DNA of 64,000 nucleotides from Desmodesmus armatus (GCA_007449985.2 VIIQ02000047.1:320001-384000); one strand, 5' to 3'. Positions 12,525 through 25,700 are shown, counted from the first letter of the stretch. Translations and numbers: made by a program. Notes: generated by a model from the letters alone, not told the origin.

Positions 12525-14372
12525 CACACCTGCATAACACAAGCTTTAAGGTCAGACTTAATCCCTCAAGCTTGGTTTTTCCATGTTACCTAGGCTTTCT
12601 TGCGCCTACCTTGAAAGGGGGTTGACTGGAGACCACACTGTGACAGCTGCTGCTGCTTGGGCTTGTGACTGTGTGTGTTGTTTTCAGCACGCCTGGTCCC
12701 AGATGACAGAGTTAGGGAGCCTTGATGTAAATCAACAGTAAGTAAGTTTCTTTTGCACTTTGGTCGCGTGCTTACGGCTCAACGTGTGCTCTGGTGCCTT
12801 CACGTCGATCTCCTGGCTGTGTGGGAGCTCTCATGAACACGCTTTGAGACCAAACACATATGTTAGTGGGATTCATAATACTGTGTTGAATAGCTGCGAG
12901 GCTTGACAGGCTTGTAACGTTACTCAGCTGTCATGGTTTGAACTGTGTGAGCAGTCAGCTGGGCTGTGTTTCTGCACGGCCACAGGTAGCTTCCTTGCTG
13001 CTCCTGTACAAGAAGAAAAGATACATTTTTTCGGGGATGACCCCAACATGGCCAACCCAGGACGCCTGGTTTTAACCCCCTCACCCCTCCCTCCCACCCC
13101 GTTGCCGTGCCCGTTGCAGCTCAGAAGTCATGTTCCAAAGGACGTGGAGGTTTCCACTGCAGTAGCCGTGACCTGGGTTGACTGGTGGGAGTTATTGTTG
13201 CCCCAGCTGTCATGCTCAGCATTGCTGGGTTTGAAATCTGTCACTAGTGAAGCCAGTCAGAAGGTTCCACCTAGTTGGTGAGGCAGCAAAACGTGCATCT
13301 CACAGGGCATGTTGACTTCAGCTGAGCTGAGCAGAAGGAGCCTGAAGGGGCCGTGAGGGAGCTCGAACCCTGCTAGACGCCCAGTGGCTCAGCAGCAACA
13401 TGCCATGGTGCAGCCTGAAGGCACATACCGTATGTGTGACACTGGGGTCGAGGCCCGAAAGATCATCAATCAACCAAGCCAAAACTGCAACACGCATTGG
13501 ATTTTACAATTGTATCCAATTGTGCTGCCTTGAAACTCATGGCGAATAGTTGTCACTACATGGCATGCTTGCTCACCAGAAGCCCACCAAAGCTTGGTGG
13601 GCAATGCCTTTGCACAGGCAGTACAAGGTGGCCAACATGGGCCGAGGCTCTTGATTGAGTGCAGACGTGAATCCTACCTCACAGTCACACAAGAAGCTGC
13701 ACACCACACAATTTGTGCCGTTGGTGACATCATGTCTCCATGCGCGGTGTCTCCATGCACAATGAACACGCCACCCGGTGGCGGTTCACGGTTGACGACT
13801 GTGCACACAAGCTTCAATGCTTTTGCCTGGTGGCGGACAAGGCTGCTCCGCAGCTGAACTGCTCGACATGTACAAAGCAGCTGGGGTTAGGGCACACATC
13901 AACACCCTGGAACCTGCAAGCAAAAAGCAACCCCGGGTGATCGCACCACAGTAGTGTAGAATCTATGCCATAGACGGTCATACCAAACAGGTTGTTGCCG
14001 CAACAGCACTGGCAGTGCTGCCAGGCTGGCATTTGATGACTCACGCCGCCAGTGTTACAGCCACTGGCTGTAACGCTGGCGGCGTTACAGGCCCACAACA
14101 GCGCTGTGACAGCGCTGTTGTGGGCCACCAAAACACCAAAACACCAACACAACCTTTCCCAAGGTGTGTCATGATGCACACACTAGCCACCATTGGTGGC
14201 AAGGCCACTGAGACTCAATAGCCGCACCACTGACGCCACTGTGCCACAGCTGCTGTGGTTTGAGTCACACACCAGCACACACCATCTACAACTTGGAAAA
14301 CACCGGACAGACTCAGTTCCTGCCAAGTCGTCAACAGCACGATGGTTCACATGGTGCTGCTGTTGTGTTTGC
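12525..14372. other. intergenic between MYND paralogues A and B; no gene seen
   Basis: No supported coding sequence. It should contain the promoter of gene A (minus strand) and the 3' UTR of gene B. Apart from the two adjacent palindromes at 14045-14126 there is nothing I can name. A weak A-box/B-box-like pair near 13380-13450 did not fold into a convincing tRNA. Confidence 0.5.
14045..14126. repeat. two adjacent long palindromes
   Basis: 14045-14083 is a 39-nt near-perfect inverted repeat centred on CAGCCACTGGCTG, with outer arms GCCGCCAG/CTGGCGGC. 14090-14126 is a 37-nt palindrome that is perfect except for its central base, with arms GGCCCACAACAGCGCTGT/ACAGCGCTGTTGTGGGCC. The two are separated by 6 nt. 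They lie about 250 bp downstream of the gene B stop codon. They could be the ends of a small foldback element or strong RNA hairpins. Confidence 0.9.
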
Positions 14373-17300
14373 TCAGGGGGCAACCATGTCCGCCGCCATT
14401 CCTGCAGAACCCTGCTTGGCAGAAGCAGCTGCAGCAGCTGCAGCCAGCTGCTTGCACACATGCTTGTGTTGCTTCCAGTGAGCCACCTGGCAGGCCTTGC
14501 CACAGTACCTGGCCGTGCGGCAGCCACTGCACCTGCTAGTCTTGCCCTGAGCCAAGGCAACCTCTGTATAGCCCATAGCATTGCTGCATAGTGTGTTGTT
14601 GCAGACACCGGGGTGTGCAAAGCTGGTGAGGGCCATGCCCACTGACTGCAGCTGCTCCAGCAACAGGGATAGAGCCACCTGGGGATCCATAGCTCCAACA
14701 CGTAAGGACATGCCCACCGCACTGCTTGTGGTTGCAGCATTGCTCAGGCACTGCCGCATGCCCTCTGCATCGTAGCCTAATGCAGCCACCTGTGCTTTGT
14801 GGCTTCCCGCAGACAGCCAAGCTTCGCTGATGTCCACAGCTCCAGCAAGCTTCTCTTGTATGGAGGCTGCACTGCCAAAGCGGGTGCCGCACCCTGTGTC
14901 GTAGAGCGTGTGAGAGGGTGCAGTGGCAAGCTGGCTGCTCCACTGCAAGCAGCAGCGGCCCAGCAGCGCCAACCACGGCAACATAGGTGCGGCTGCCTGG
15001 CCGGCTGCATTGCTGCTGCTGCCACACGCGCTGTTGCCATGGGCTGCTCCAGGATCAGAGGGTGCATGGCAGCCTGTCACCTTGGCTGTGGAGGCATCAA
15101 CAACCGCGCAAGCTGCATCGCATACTGCAGTGCAGCTGGTGTACGCAAAGAATGCCAGCGAGGAGCCAGCAGGTGCCTGAGAGCTGTCCCATGCACTGCA
15201 CTTCAGCAGGGTAGCGAGGAGGCTGTACAGCTGCTTGTAGGCCTTGCTCAGCAGGCTGCTGGGGCCATGGTTGACGAGCAAGGGGTCCACGAGTGGACCT
15301 ACTGTGAGGTTGTGGTGTACAGTGGAGAGACAAATGTACACAGCCTCACGCACGCTGAGCCGCTCTGGTGATGCTGGCTGAGCCCGTGGCTGACCAATCC
15401 CAGGCAACCACCCGCAGCGGCTGCTACTGCTGGAAGGGTTGCCTATGGCAGGTGCCTGCTGCCCTGCTGCCAGCTCCATGCGACACACATCCTCCAGCAG
15501 GCCACACAGTGTTTCTGCAGCATCGCTTGCTGCGCTGCTGTGGAAGGCTTTGATCCCAACACTGTCGGCGGCCTGCCAGTCTGGGCTGTGAGCGGGGGGT
15601 TGAAGAGCTATCTGAAGTGCCCAGTGTCCCCCTAGAAAGATTGTTCAAACCAGCTCACTATCACGGCCAAAGGAAGCTGCCCGGCTGGTGGAATGGCTGC
15701 TGTTAGAAGAAGTTTCAGGCTGGCCTGGTGGCTCGCCTCCTGCCAAGCTGCGCCACAACTGCACCAGGTTCCGCAGAAGCTGCTCCAGCAACTGCAGCTG
15801 GCATGTGTGAACATCAGTGGGCAGAGGCACCAGCAGTCTTGGGTGCGGTGTCGATGGTCGTGCGGCCAGCATGGCATGCAAGTCAGCGTAGACGGGTAAC
15901 TGGGGCCGGCTGTGGCCTGTCATGTGCTGGTACAGGCTGGCAGGACCATTTTGCAGCACCATGGTGCAAAAGATGCTGGAGGCTTGCGCTGCTCGGATGG
16001 CATGATAACAGCACTTGATGTAGTTGCTGTCCGTGCTGGGCTTGGCTGCCACCCACTCCAGCAGCACAGCCGGCAGCAGCATGTGCAGCTGCAGGTGCTG
16101 CTGCAGCTCCAGTAGCAGGGACTGTGGCAGGTCTGCTGGGGTGCTGTCCAGCAAGAAGGCCTTGCTGTGGTCGCGCATTGCAGCGCAGGCATCTGCAAAA
16201 CGGCCAAGCTCATACTCCAAGTGACTGTCCGAGAACGCTGGCCTGCTTTGTATGAACTGCACGGCTTGCCACACTGCAACTTGGGTGCTGCAGCCAAGCT
16301 GCCGCAGCATCCTTTGCAGAGGTGCGGGGACCTGGCCTGCCAACTCAGACAGCACCTGCTTTGCTGAAGGGCCTATGATGGAGCTGCCGTCCTGCTGCAG
16401 CAGCAGATGTGCATGCTGGTGCCGCTTGACCAGCAACACAAGCTGCAGTGTGCTGACTGAAAAACACAAACACTCAAAGTGATGCCGTGTTAGCACTGCC
16501 GCATGTGCAGTCCTGGTTTCTGGGGTTGTGTTCCGTGCTGCTACCCCTGCAGCGCATCCACTGTGTGCGCTGATGCTGGGGTCAAGCTCAAGTGCGTCTG
16601 AAACCAGCTTTAGACAGTTAAAGACCAGTTTCCATGAGGCGATTGACAGCATCTGCTGGGTTTCTGTCAGTCCCGTGCTGTGCTGGCCGCTGCTGGCAGC
16701 CTGCATACCCTGCTGGTCAGGCTGTAAGGCAGGAACTGTGCTGAGGTACTGCCAGACGGCAAGTGCCAGGTGCTGGGTTGGAGGTAGCCAGCTTGCGCCA
16801 AGGTTGCTGTTGGCTGAGTACACAGGGGTCAGGCGGTGGACCATGTGCATGAGGCTGATGACATTCCTTGCGTGGAATTCTGCGCTGTCTGGGTTGGGAT
16901 TGCCCCGCGCAGCTGCAGTGACACCAACACGCTGCACGCCAGTGGCTGGCCGCACACCTGCAGCTGCCTGCAGCTGCAGTGCAGCATCTGTGAGCAGCGC
17001 AGGCAGCTGCTGCAGCAGCCCGGAGTCAAGCAGCTGCTGCTTTGCCGCCTTTTCCATGCGGAGCTCTGAAGGCCCCAGCGCAGGTGTTGAAACACCGTCT
17101 TGTGCCCATGGCAGCAGGATGCCTGCATCGCGCACTGAGGAGAACAGGGCATACGCCGCATAGACTGCGCCAGTTTGCTTGTGGGAGTTGGATGTTGCTG
17201 CCAGCTGGCTGCACCTGCGCCACACCTTCAGCGGTACCTGCAAGGCAGCAGGCACGGAGGAGCACAAACGCATGCGGCTGAGGTGACTGGCATCTCAGAT

Positions 17301-17606
17301 GATGTTTTGATGACAATTCAGCGATTCTGTCAATACATGTCAAGGATAGCACACCCGATCACGGCAACAGCCTGACATGCTGACTCAGCATGGCATGGTG
17401 ATCACCCATGAGCTGACCTGTTCCTTCAGCAGCTGCTGCAGCGTGGCCTGTGAGTGTGGAGGGGCTTGATTCTTGATCACCAGCAGGTCTATATCCTCGA
17501 CTTTTTGCAGAAGGACAGTTGCTTTGTCAAGCGGGGCCGCCAGTAGTGCATCAAGCTTGCTGAGGACAGTTTTCCAATGATTCCTGGCAGCTGCTGTTGT
17601 CGCCAT
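14373..17606 (-). CDS. MYND zinc-finger protein, paralogue B, interrupted by one in-frame TGA
   Basis: Exon 1 is 17606-17418 (63 codons, MATTAAARNHWK...LLKEQ). Exon 2 is 17237-14373 (955 codons with stop). The exon 2 frame is continuous except for a single TGA at 15647-15645, codon 594 of 1017. Paralogue A has Lys at the aligned site (DNDLFKAIMQ against DSELV-stop-TIFL), and clear homology resumes at once on the far side (ALQIALQPP against AIQMAMKPP). A 19-nt GT...AG stretch spans the stop but is too short for a normal intron. The C-terminus carries a zf-MYND finger: CSGCRTARYCGKAC then VAHWKQHKHVC. Either this is a recent pseudogene, the TGA is a sequence error, or it is read through. The cellular role is unknown. 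Confidence 0.75.
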
Positions 17607-18320
17607 GGTGCCTGCATGAAGTTGACAAAAATGAGGTTGTTCGTTTGTTTTTCGGTCGTGCACCACGGCTGGGGGTTTCACAGTGTTGAACAAGTCTTTA
17701 CCTTGTGCTTGTGGCAGTGGCTTGCTGCTCGCTGCTGTCTCCACAACTTGATGCCAGCGAGACCACCTTGCTGCAGCCTGATTAACTTTTCTTTACTGAC
17801 TGTTATAGGCAAGCAACAGTGCAGTCTCGTGCTTCTGTGCCACGGCTAGGACAACTGCACAGGGTGCTGTCTGTCAGACAGTGTCTGTGCTTTCAGGTTC
17901 ATGCTTGATGCGTTGAGGAAGCGGTAGAAAAACAAACAAGGTGACACAAGCTGTGTTTGTGACCTGAGAGGGATGTCTGCAGCGCGCGTCATCGATGATT
18001 CGTATTCTGTCATGATCGTTTGAATATGTCCGGCCACCAAACGACACGCCAGGCCTTGACCAGCCTTCTGAAAGGCCGCAGTTGACTGAGTTGCATCCAG
18101 GCAGGGTGAACACAGAGCGCTCTAGACTGCCCGCCAAAAGGCTGCCAGCAAGCCGCACGTGGAGCCGCAGCTGCCCACTGGGCCAGTGTCTTTCAGCTGC
18201 CGTATATGGTATGCAGCTGCATGACGACTGCCAGCCCGGCCACAGCTTGGCTGAATTTCCCACGGCAGGAGAATCACCCTGGCCGCCTACCACAGGCGAC
18301 CCTATTGTGTGTTTCTGAAC
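17607..18320. other. intergenic, no gene seen
   Basis: This lies upstream of MYND paralogue B and should carry its minus-strand promoter and 5' UTR. Only short unsupported reading frames are present. Confidence 0.5.
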
Positions 18321-18921
18321 CACTAGGTGGCGCTGCTTGCTGCTGACAAAGCTGAATCACTACGTTACGCCTCAACGCCCCACTCAAGTCAAACAAGCCT
18401 TCTTTGCCGCGGTCGCAATATCACATGAGGTGGCTTGCATGTCGCAGCACCGTATATTACAACAATACATCATCCAGCCATCTGCTTTGACCCCTGTGGA
18501 TCAACTACAGCAGTGGCTTACTGTGCTGGCCATGCTCACGTCACAGGCCAGCCCTGTTGTACGACAAGTGCTGTTGAAGCTGTGTATCACACCGAAACAT
18601 GCCACAAGGAATGGTGGTGACAAAAGCAAACCAAATTGAAGTGCTTTCTCGCCAAGCTCAAGAGGGGACACCCCAACGCGCCTGCCGACAAGCACGATGT
18701 CATCGCCGCCTGCACTGCCCGAGACCTCCTCAAACCCAACGACCTCCACCCCTCTGCTGTGCCCTGCAATGGTAGTAGCACAGCCCTCATCGCCCATCTC
18801 CGTACTCCCGTCGCCAGTTCCCAGACGCACCCACATCAAATACCCCACACGCATTGCCACACAGAAGGCACGGCCAGTCTGAGATCTGACAATTGTCAGC
18901 AGCAAGCAGCGCCACCTAGTG
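18321..18921. mobile_element. 601-bp non-autonomous DNA element with 29-bp terminal inverted repeats (CACTA-like)
   Basis: Bases 18321-18349 begin CACTAGGTGGCGCTGCTTGC and are the exact reverse complement of 18893-18921. The termini start 5'-CACTA, the hallmark of CACTA/EnSpm elements. The flanking trinucleotides (AAC on the left, TTG on the right) do not match, so the expected 3-bp target-site duplication is absent or decayed. Internal reading frames are short and show no transposase motif. It sits between MYND paralogue B and the membrane-protein gene. Confidence 0.85.
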
Positions 18922-19766
18922 TTGGCTCACACCCGTACATTTACTGATGAGCAGTGAGCACCACCGCACATCACTAACGTGAGATTAGTACCCCACAGCT
19001 GGCCCTGACGGGGTGACCAGCATCAATCACACGGCAAACAGCACCTGGCATCAAACCCCACCCCACCCCTGTTTGAGTTCCCATCACAGCAGCAACAGTC
19101 TAGACAGGCCGCTGCACAGCAGGCCTGCAAACACAAGCTTTGGCGTCTGTGTCTGCACATGACGCCTGCACGACAGCGCACACTCAAGATGCTGCCGTGC
19201 AAACGCACTGCTGTTCACGGCACACGAGCAGCACAGGCAAGCAGCTACTGCTGCCGTGCTGCCCTGAACATGGACTGTGTGCTGCCTGCATGCTGTGCTG
19301 CTGGCTCATAGCCAGGGGTCATGTTGCCCGGGGTGGTGGAGGTGGGTGTCCTCAGGGTGGAGAAGGCCATGCCGCCTGGTGCGGTGGGAGTGCCTGCGGC
19401 AGGTGCAATGCAACAGGTTCAGTGTCAGCACAGCTGGTGCGTTGCACGTGCGAGGAGCACAGGTGTTGCCTGGGGTGGTGGCCGGCTGGTGCCCTCGGGG
19501 TGGAGAAGTAGGAGAGAAAGTCCAACAGGTTGAGGTCAGCAAAGCTAGTCGCTGTGCGTTTGAGGAGCGAAGGTCTGTCAGCATTACAAGCCAACGCTGA
19601 ACAGAAGGGCATGCAACTACCACCCAAGTCAGCACAAGCGTTGCCCATGATGATGGCGGCACAGCTCCTGCTGCAGCACCAGCGCTGCCACTACCACCCC
19701 AGCCAGCAGCCGCCACAGGGGAGACAGGGGTTGCCGGCAACGTGCTCAAGATGGCTCCAAGCCCCC
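18922..19766. repeat. 3' flank of the membrane-protein gene with tandem repeats, one derived from its last exon
   Basis: About 19321-19445 is repeated at about 19465-19580 (period about 142 bp, shared GGGGTGGTGG and GGGTGGAGAAG blocks). About 19673-19765 matches part of the final coding exon of the neighbouring gene (about 19931-20030), sharing CCCCAGCCAGCAGCCGCCAC. The terminal exon has thus been partly duplicated beyond its own stop codon. No separate gene is supported. Confidence 0.75.
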
Positions 19767-22700
19767 TCACAATCCCCGCCCCTGTTCAGCTACGGCCTTT
19801 CTACTTGACTTTGAAACCCTTACTTCCTCAATGCCGGACCCTAACAATGCCCTACCTGGTGCTGACGTCATGCGCCTGTGGGACAGGGGCACCCTGGGCG
19901 GCACAGCCCCAGCCCCTGATGCTGCGGCAGCTCCGCCGCTGCCGCTTGCACCCCAGCCAGCAGCCGCCACAGGGGAAGCAGGGGGTGCCGGTGAGGCCCT
20001 CATGCTCAGGATGGCGCCAGGGCCGGGTACAACGCGGGCGCCTATGCTTGCGTCTGCAAGCCTCTGATGTTGCTCAAGATAGTAGGCGTCCAACATCTGC
20101 TGAAGCTGCAGGACGTCCACCGTAGCTGCAAAGTAGAAGAAGCAGTCGGCAAAACACTTTATGTTGTGAGAGGTATGGGTGAGAGGTGGGGGATTTCAGG
20201 TAGTACAGTGGCTGCAAAAGGATGAGAGAAACACAGTGCAGCGCAAAACAAGACGACTTCTTCATTGGCTGTGCTTGTGAGTGCGCGCCAATGCACAGTG
20301 AGTAGAGTGGCGAGGCACTACTGATATTGAGCTCGTCAGCAGGCACCAAAAACTGTGCATTTACCGGTGAGTCTTCAGGGAGAAGGAGTGGTGGCACACA
20401 TTGTCATCAACACGCATTGGGGAGTTTGTGTACGCGCACAGGGCGGCTCACCACCCACAAAGTGCCCCCCAGATCGCGCTCTGTCCACTGTGTTGCATGT
20501 AACCTGACATGGGCGACCCAAGGCACACCCCGCCCCACATGGCACACCATCCTACCTGCAGTGTTCATTGGGGAGCCCACCACCACTGGGGTGTTGCGGC
20601 GGACGGTGCTGTGGTTGCTGCCGTCACTGGTGTGGTGGCGAGGGGGTGCATACATGGGGCTGCTGATGGGGCTGCCAGGCATGGCGGCTGCAAGGTCTGC
20701 TGCTGTGGCGGCGCTGATAGGGCGTGGGGCACCCTCTTGGTAGTGACGGTTGGGGCTGTCGACCACGCTTGACGAGGGGGTGTTGCTGGGGGTATTTGTG
20801 CCTGCGGTGGTGGTGGGTTGGTGGGGGGCAGAGTGGGGGGAGGCAGCATGAGCAGCAGCAGCAGCAGCAGCAGAGTTGCACAATTTGTCAGCAGGATCGA
20901 TGCACAATGTCAGCAGCAGCAGTGGCAGAAAGGAGGAACGATGAAAACACATCGATGGCTTGTTGGCAGCAGCAGCAGTGGCCAATGGGAGCAGGTCTGT
21001 CTCAGGCTAGATTGTACATTGAACACTGCCCAGCACTGGGCTAGCAGGCCCACACTGTACTGTACATGGGGATGCCCCCACTCCTCCCCATGCACACGGT
21101 GGTATGAAACCAACCTTCACCTCACATCCACACCCACCTTGTGAGTTGTCAGCAGCAGCAGCCCACTGGCGGAAGGAGTTGCTGTCACGATACAGGCTCT
21201 CATGGTGTGTTGCAGCACACTAACTCATGGTGACCCCCCTCCCCCAAAAAACCATCTCGTGTGCATACTGCACAAGCCCACACCCACCTTGTGAGTTGTC
21301 AGCAGCAGCGGCCCACTGGCGGAAGGAGTTGCTGTCGCGGTACAGGCTCCCCTGGTGTGCTGCAGCCGCCAGGCTGGCAGCAGTAGGAGGCACCGGCAGC
21401 TCCATGCCCTGGTCCCGGCCCAGTGACTGGTCAGACCCGGCCCACTGGGACCCCACTGGGATGCCAGAGCTGCTCCCACTTCCCTGTGCGCGCGACGGAA
21501 AGTTTGGGAGCACAACAATATGTTGGTAAGATGATTTGATGGTCACTTCTTGCAGAAGTGATAACAGTTTGGCACTTACTCCAGAACTGAGTATGTGAAG
21601 GTACTTCATAGAAGGCAAGTAGAGGTGGAGGGCTGCTTCTGATAGGGGGCATCATCATCATCAATACACGTGTTTCCGGCCAGGTTCATTGCGCATGCAG
21701 CATGCTGCTAGCAGCAAATCGACCTTGGTGCAAGACACACTGGTAGAGGGCTGGCAGAACAAGCCAGTGCAGCGTATGCTGAGGGCAGCATGCAACCACC
21801 CAGTGGGCCAAAATAAGTACCACAAAGCCAAGGGTCGCCACCCCCCCCCCCCCCACACACACTCACTCCCCCCACACCCGTCCACATCCCCCCACATGCC
21901 CCCCCCCCATTGTCCACAGGTCTCACATCGAGTCCATCATGTCCGTCCCATTGAGTCCGACTGTAGAGTCAAAAAAAGTTGTGGTGGCCCACAACATGTG
22001 TGATAGAGCTGTCTTTGAAAACAGCACCATCACCCACGTTGCGGGCCACCACAACTTTCCTTGACTGCATAAGGGAGCTGGGATCAAATCAGTGGGGGGT
22101 GGGGGACTGGGAGTTTGAATCATTCGGCACTATGCTAAGAACGCAGCCGTCGACAAGAGCCTCATGGCATCGACCCTAACTTGTGGCATACCTGCTTGTA
22201 CACGCGGGTGGCATGGGTCGGCAGGTCTGCAGCGTATGCTGGGGCCAGAGCGCAAGCACCCCACTAGCAACAAAAAAACAAATCATGTGGCACTAGCCCT
22301 TGGCGGCCAAGGGTTGCTACCGCAATTTGTGTCGTACCTGCTTGTACACGCAGGTGCCATGTGTCGGCAGGTCTGCAGCACCACTGGTGGAGCCAGAACG
22401 CAAACACCCTACCAGCCAACAAAGTACCCAATTGCCAAGAGTTGCTACCCCCCCCCCCACACACACACACACCCTTCCTGCCCCCTCCCCCCCCCCCCAT
22501 TGTGCACATGTCTCACATCGAGTCCATCGACCCTAACTTGTGTCATACCTGCTTGTACACCCGGGTGGCATGGGTTCGGCAGGTCTGCCGCACCACTGGT
22601 GGAGCCGCTTTGTGTGGTGGGGTCAAAAGCACCCCCCGTCAGCCAACAAAGTACCAAATTGCCAAGAGTTCCCCCCCCCCCCCACACACACACCCACACA

Positions 22701-25700
22701 CCCACACACCCTTCCTCCCCCCCCCCCCCATTGTGCACAGGTCTCACATCGAGTCCATCGACCCTAACTTGTGTCATACCTGCTTGTACAGACAAGTGGC
22801 ATGGGTTAGGAGATCTGCAGCGTATGCTGGGGCCAGAGAGTAAGCACCCCGTTCGCCAACAAAGAAAAAATCCATGTGGTACTAGCCGTTGGCTGCCAAG
22901 GGTTGCTACCACAACTTGTGCCGTACCTGCTTGTACACTCGGTTGGCATGGGTCGGCAAGTCTGCAGCGCCACTTGTGGAGCCGTTGAGGCTCAGGAACT
23001 TGACTGGGGGCTCAGCGGTGGGAGCAGTGGTCTTGGGCAGTGCGGGCTCCTGGGGTGCAGTGGCCTTGGAGGCTGATTGCTTCTTGGCCTTGAAGGAGTT
23101 GATCTGACCCCTGAAGCAACCGATGATCTTCCTGCAGGGCAGTGCAGGTACAGTGATGCAGGAATCAGGTTAGATGATAAAGGTATAAGCTCTGTACAGT
23201 GGCAGGGACGGGGCAGTTGATCTGGCCCCTGAAGCCACCAATGATCTTCCTGCAAAGTGGTGCAGAAGCAGTGATGGTCATTTGGTGATTAAGGGTATAA
23301 GTTATGTGCAGTGTGCAGGGACGGGGCAGTTGATCTGGCTCTGAAGCAGCCAATGATCTTCCTGCAGGACGATGCAGACACAGTGATGCGAATAATCAAA
23401 TGATAATAAAAGGGTATACGCTCTGTGCAGTGTGCAGGGACGGAACAGTGGATTTGGCCCCTGAAGCAGCCAATGGTCTTCCTGCAGGATGGCGCATCAC
23501 AAAGTGGCGTGAGAAAACTAGCACTGGGCACAGATGCTGGTCAGCAAGGGTCAGCGGTCTAGGACATCGGTACATCACCTCCCCGCCCCCCGAAACCAGT
23601 CGCAGCTGGTTGCCACAGTGCACTGATGGACAACGGTCACTGCAGCTGCACGTGTGCGCAACAGAACCCCAACACGCATGTCCCTTGACCCCCAGCACCC
23701 TGGCATCAGCTTCACAAGCAGTACCGCACTTGCATACACGCACCACAACTACCACCCCACACTCTAGGAGTCCTAGATGAAACAGCGCAGCAATGGCAAC
23801 AAGGGACTCAGCAAATGCTGCCAAACTGCTGGACAGGGAGTGACATCGCAGTGCGCAAGCGCACCCTACACCCCCCATCCTGCACGTCCTCCTGTCCACC
23901 TGCATCAGCAGCAGCACATACTACACTACGGCACTGTCACCAACACTCACTTGTACGTGAAGAGCAGCAGGATCAGCACCACACCGCCAGCCACAGCACC
24001 TCCAATAATGGCCCCCATCCTCTGCGTCTCCGCCAGCCTCGTGTCCACCAGGCTTGCCGCCGGCGTTCCAAACTGGAACACTGATGAGTAATCAGGAGTA
24101 ATCACCAGCGTGGCTGCGTCAAGGGGCACCCCTGCGGCCACCAGCCTCACACAAAGCTCTGTAGTGCAGCCAGAGGGGGCTGTAGCACCGGAAGAGCCCA
24201 TAGGGGCTTGGGCCAGGCGGTACACGACAAGCTGGGGGTTCCTTGTGAGGATGGACAGCGAGACGGAGAGGTCACCGTTGGATGAGGCTGGGTCGGTTTG
24301 TAGCAGGCCACGGGTGGTCGTCTTGGTGGCGATGGTGACCTGCAGTGGACGATAGCGGCAGGGTTGTGTAGGGTGGTGAGTTTGGACGTAGTTGGACAGG
24401 CAGGGGACAGCTATGGGGAGGGCTGCTGACAGAGACAGGAACATTGACAAGGTGTGTAATGAGTACGGTCTTGGTGGCGAGGGCCCTCGCCATTTGCCGT
24501 TCGCCCTAAACCCCATGGTGACCTGCAGTGGACGATAGCAGCAGAAGCAGCAGAAGTTTGAAGGGTTATGAGTTTTGTCAGCACAAGAGAAGCGTGTCAG
24601 CACAACCTGAAGGGACAGGTCTGTTGACTGAGTCAGGCACATACAGTGGACAAGAAAAGTCGAGTTGTGTGAGGTTTGTGAGTTTGCAGGTAGTTACCCA
24701 GGGGGTGAAGAGCATTGGGGAGGGCTGCTGGCAGAGTCAGGCACACGGAGAAGGTGTGCAACGCCAGCAAACTGCTGTGCGCCTTCAAAGATTGTCTCTG
24801 TTCTTCCAGAGAGGGAAGGGAGGGGCCTGCGCGTTCAGAGGCGGAGGCGCTTGACTTCTGTGAAATATCGTACAATCATCCCCGAAGTACGTACCTTCCA
24901 CTGGTCCCCAGGAGTGCCAGTGAGCTGTGCCAGGGTGGTGGCAGTGTTGGGCAGGTGCTGGTTGGAGAACTGGTCGGCAGTGATGCCTGCGACATGGCAG
25001 CACCATCAGCAGTCACACAGTGTCAAGCCACAATGTCAAAACGGTGTCAAAATGGTCCGGCAGCAGCTCAGGGTTGTAAACCAGGTGCAGCCGGACTTCT
25101 TGGGCGTTGGGCCTGAAAGTTGTATATCCTTAAACATAGCGGCCGGACGCGGGTCCCTGACACACCTATGCACCACCTATGCACCAGTCCCTGACACACC
25201 TACCCGGAGCAACACCAGGCAACCCATGATAGCAGCAGCAGAAGATGACGAGCGAGGTCCTCTTCAGGAACTCCACCTCACCCCGAAAACTTGAGCCCCC
25301 CATCAAAAAAGACATGACTCACCCATAGCCCTGAAGCCCACAGACACGATGTCAGCAGGCACTGAGGACTGCACTGTATTGGCAGCAGCCTGTACTGCAG
25401 CCTGCTCTGCCTGTACAGCAGCTGGCACCTTCTCCTCTGGGGTGATGTCAGAGGGTGTCACTGCCTCATCTGGGTTGGCGGCAGGCTTGGTGGTGACCTC
25501 CGTCTCTGTGGCTTCTCCTGTTGTGCCTGTGGTCGTGGTCGTGGTGGTGGTGCCTAGGTTAAACAACACAGTAGCAGTAGCAGCAGCCAACTGTTTGTGA
25601 TCAACATGGAAGCAAAGTTTTCAGTTCAAACAGCCTGAACAGCACAGCTGAAGCAGATGCTGTAGGCTGCAATAACCCCGGAGCAAAGCAAGGATGCAGC

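Noticed and set aside
13374..13460. possible tRNA (A-box-like TGGCTCAGCAG and B-box-like GGGTCGAGGCC on the plus strand)
   Set aside because: No acceptor stem, T stem or anticodon arm could be paired convincingly around these boxes.
18501..18905. 134-codon minus-strand frame inside the CACTA-like element
   Set aside because: No transposase or zinc-finger motif; the element is too short to be autonomous.
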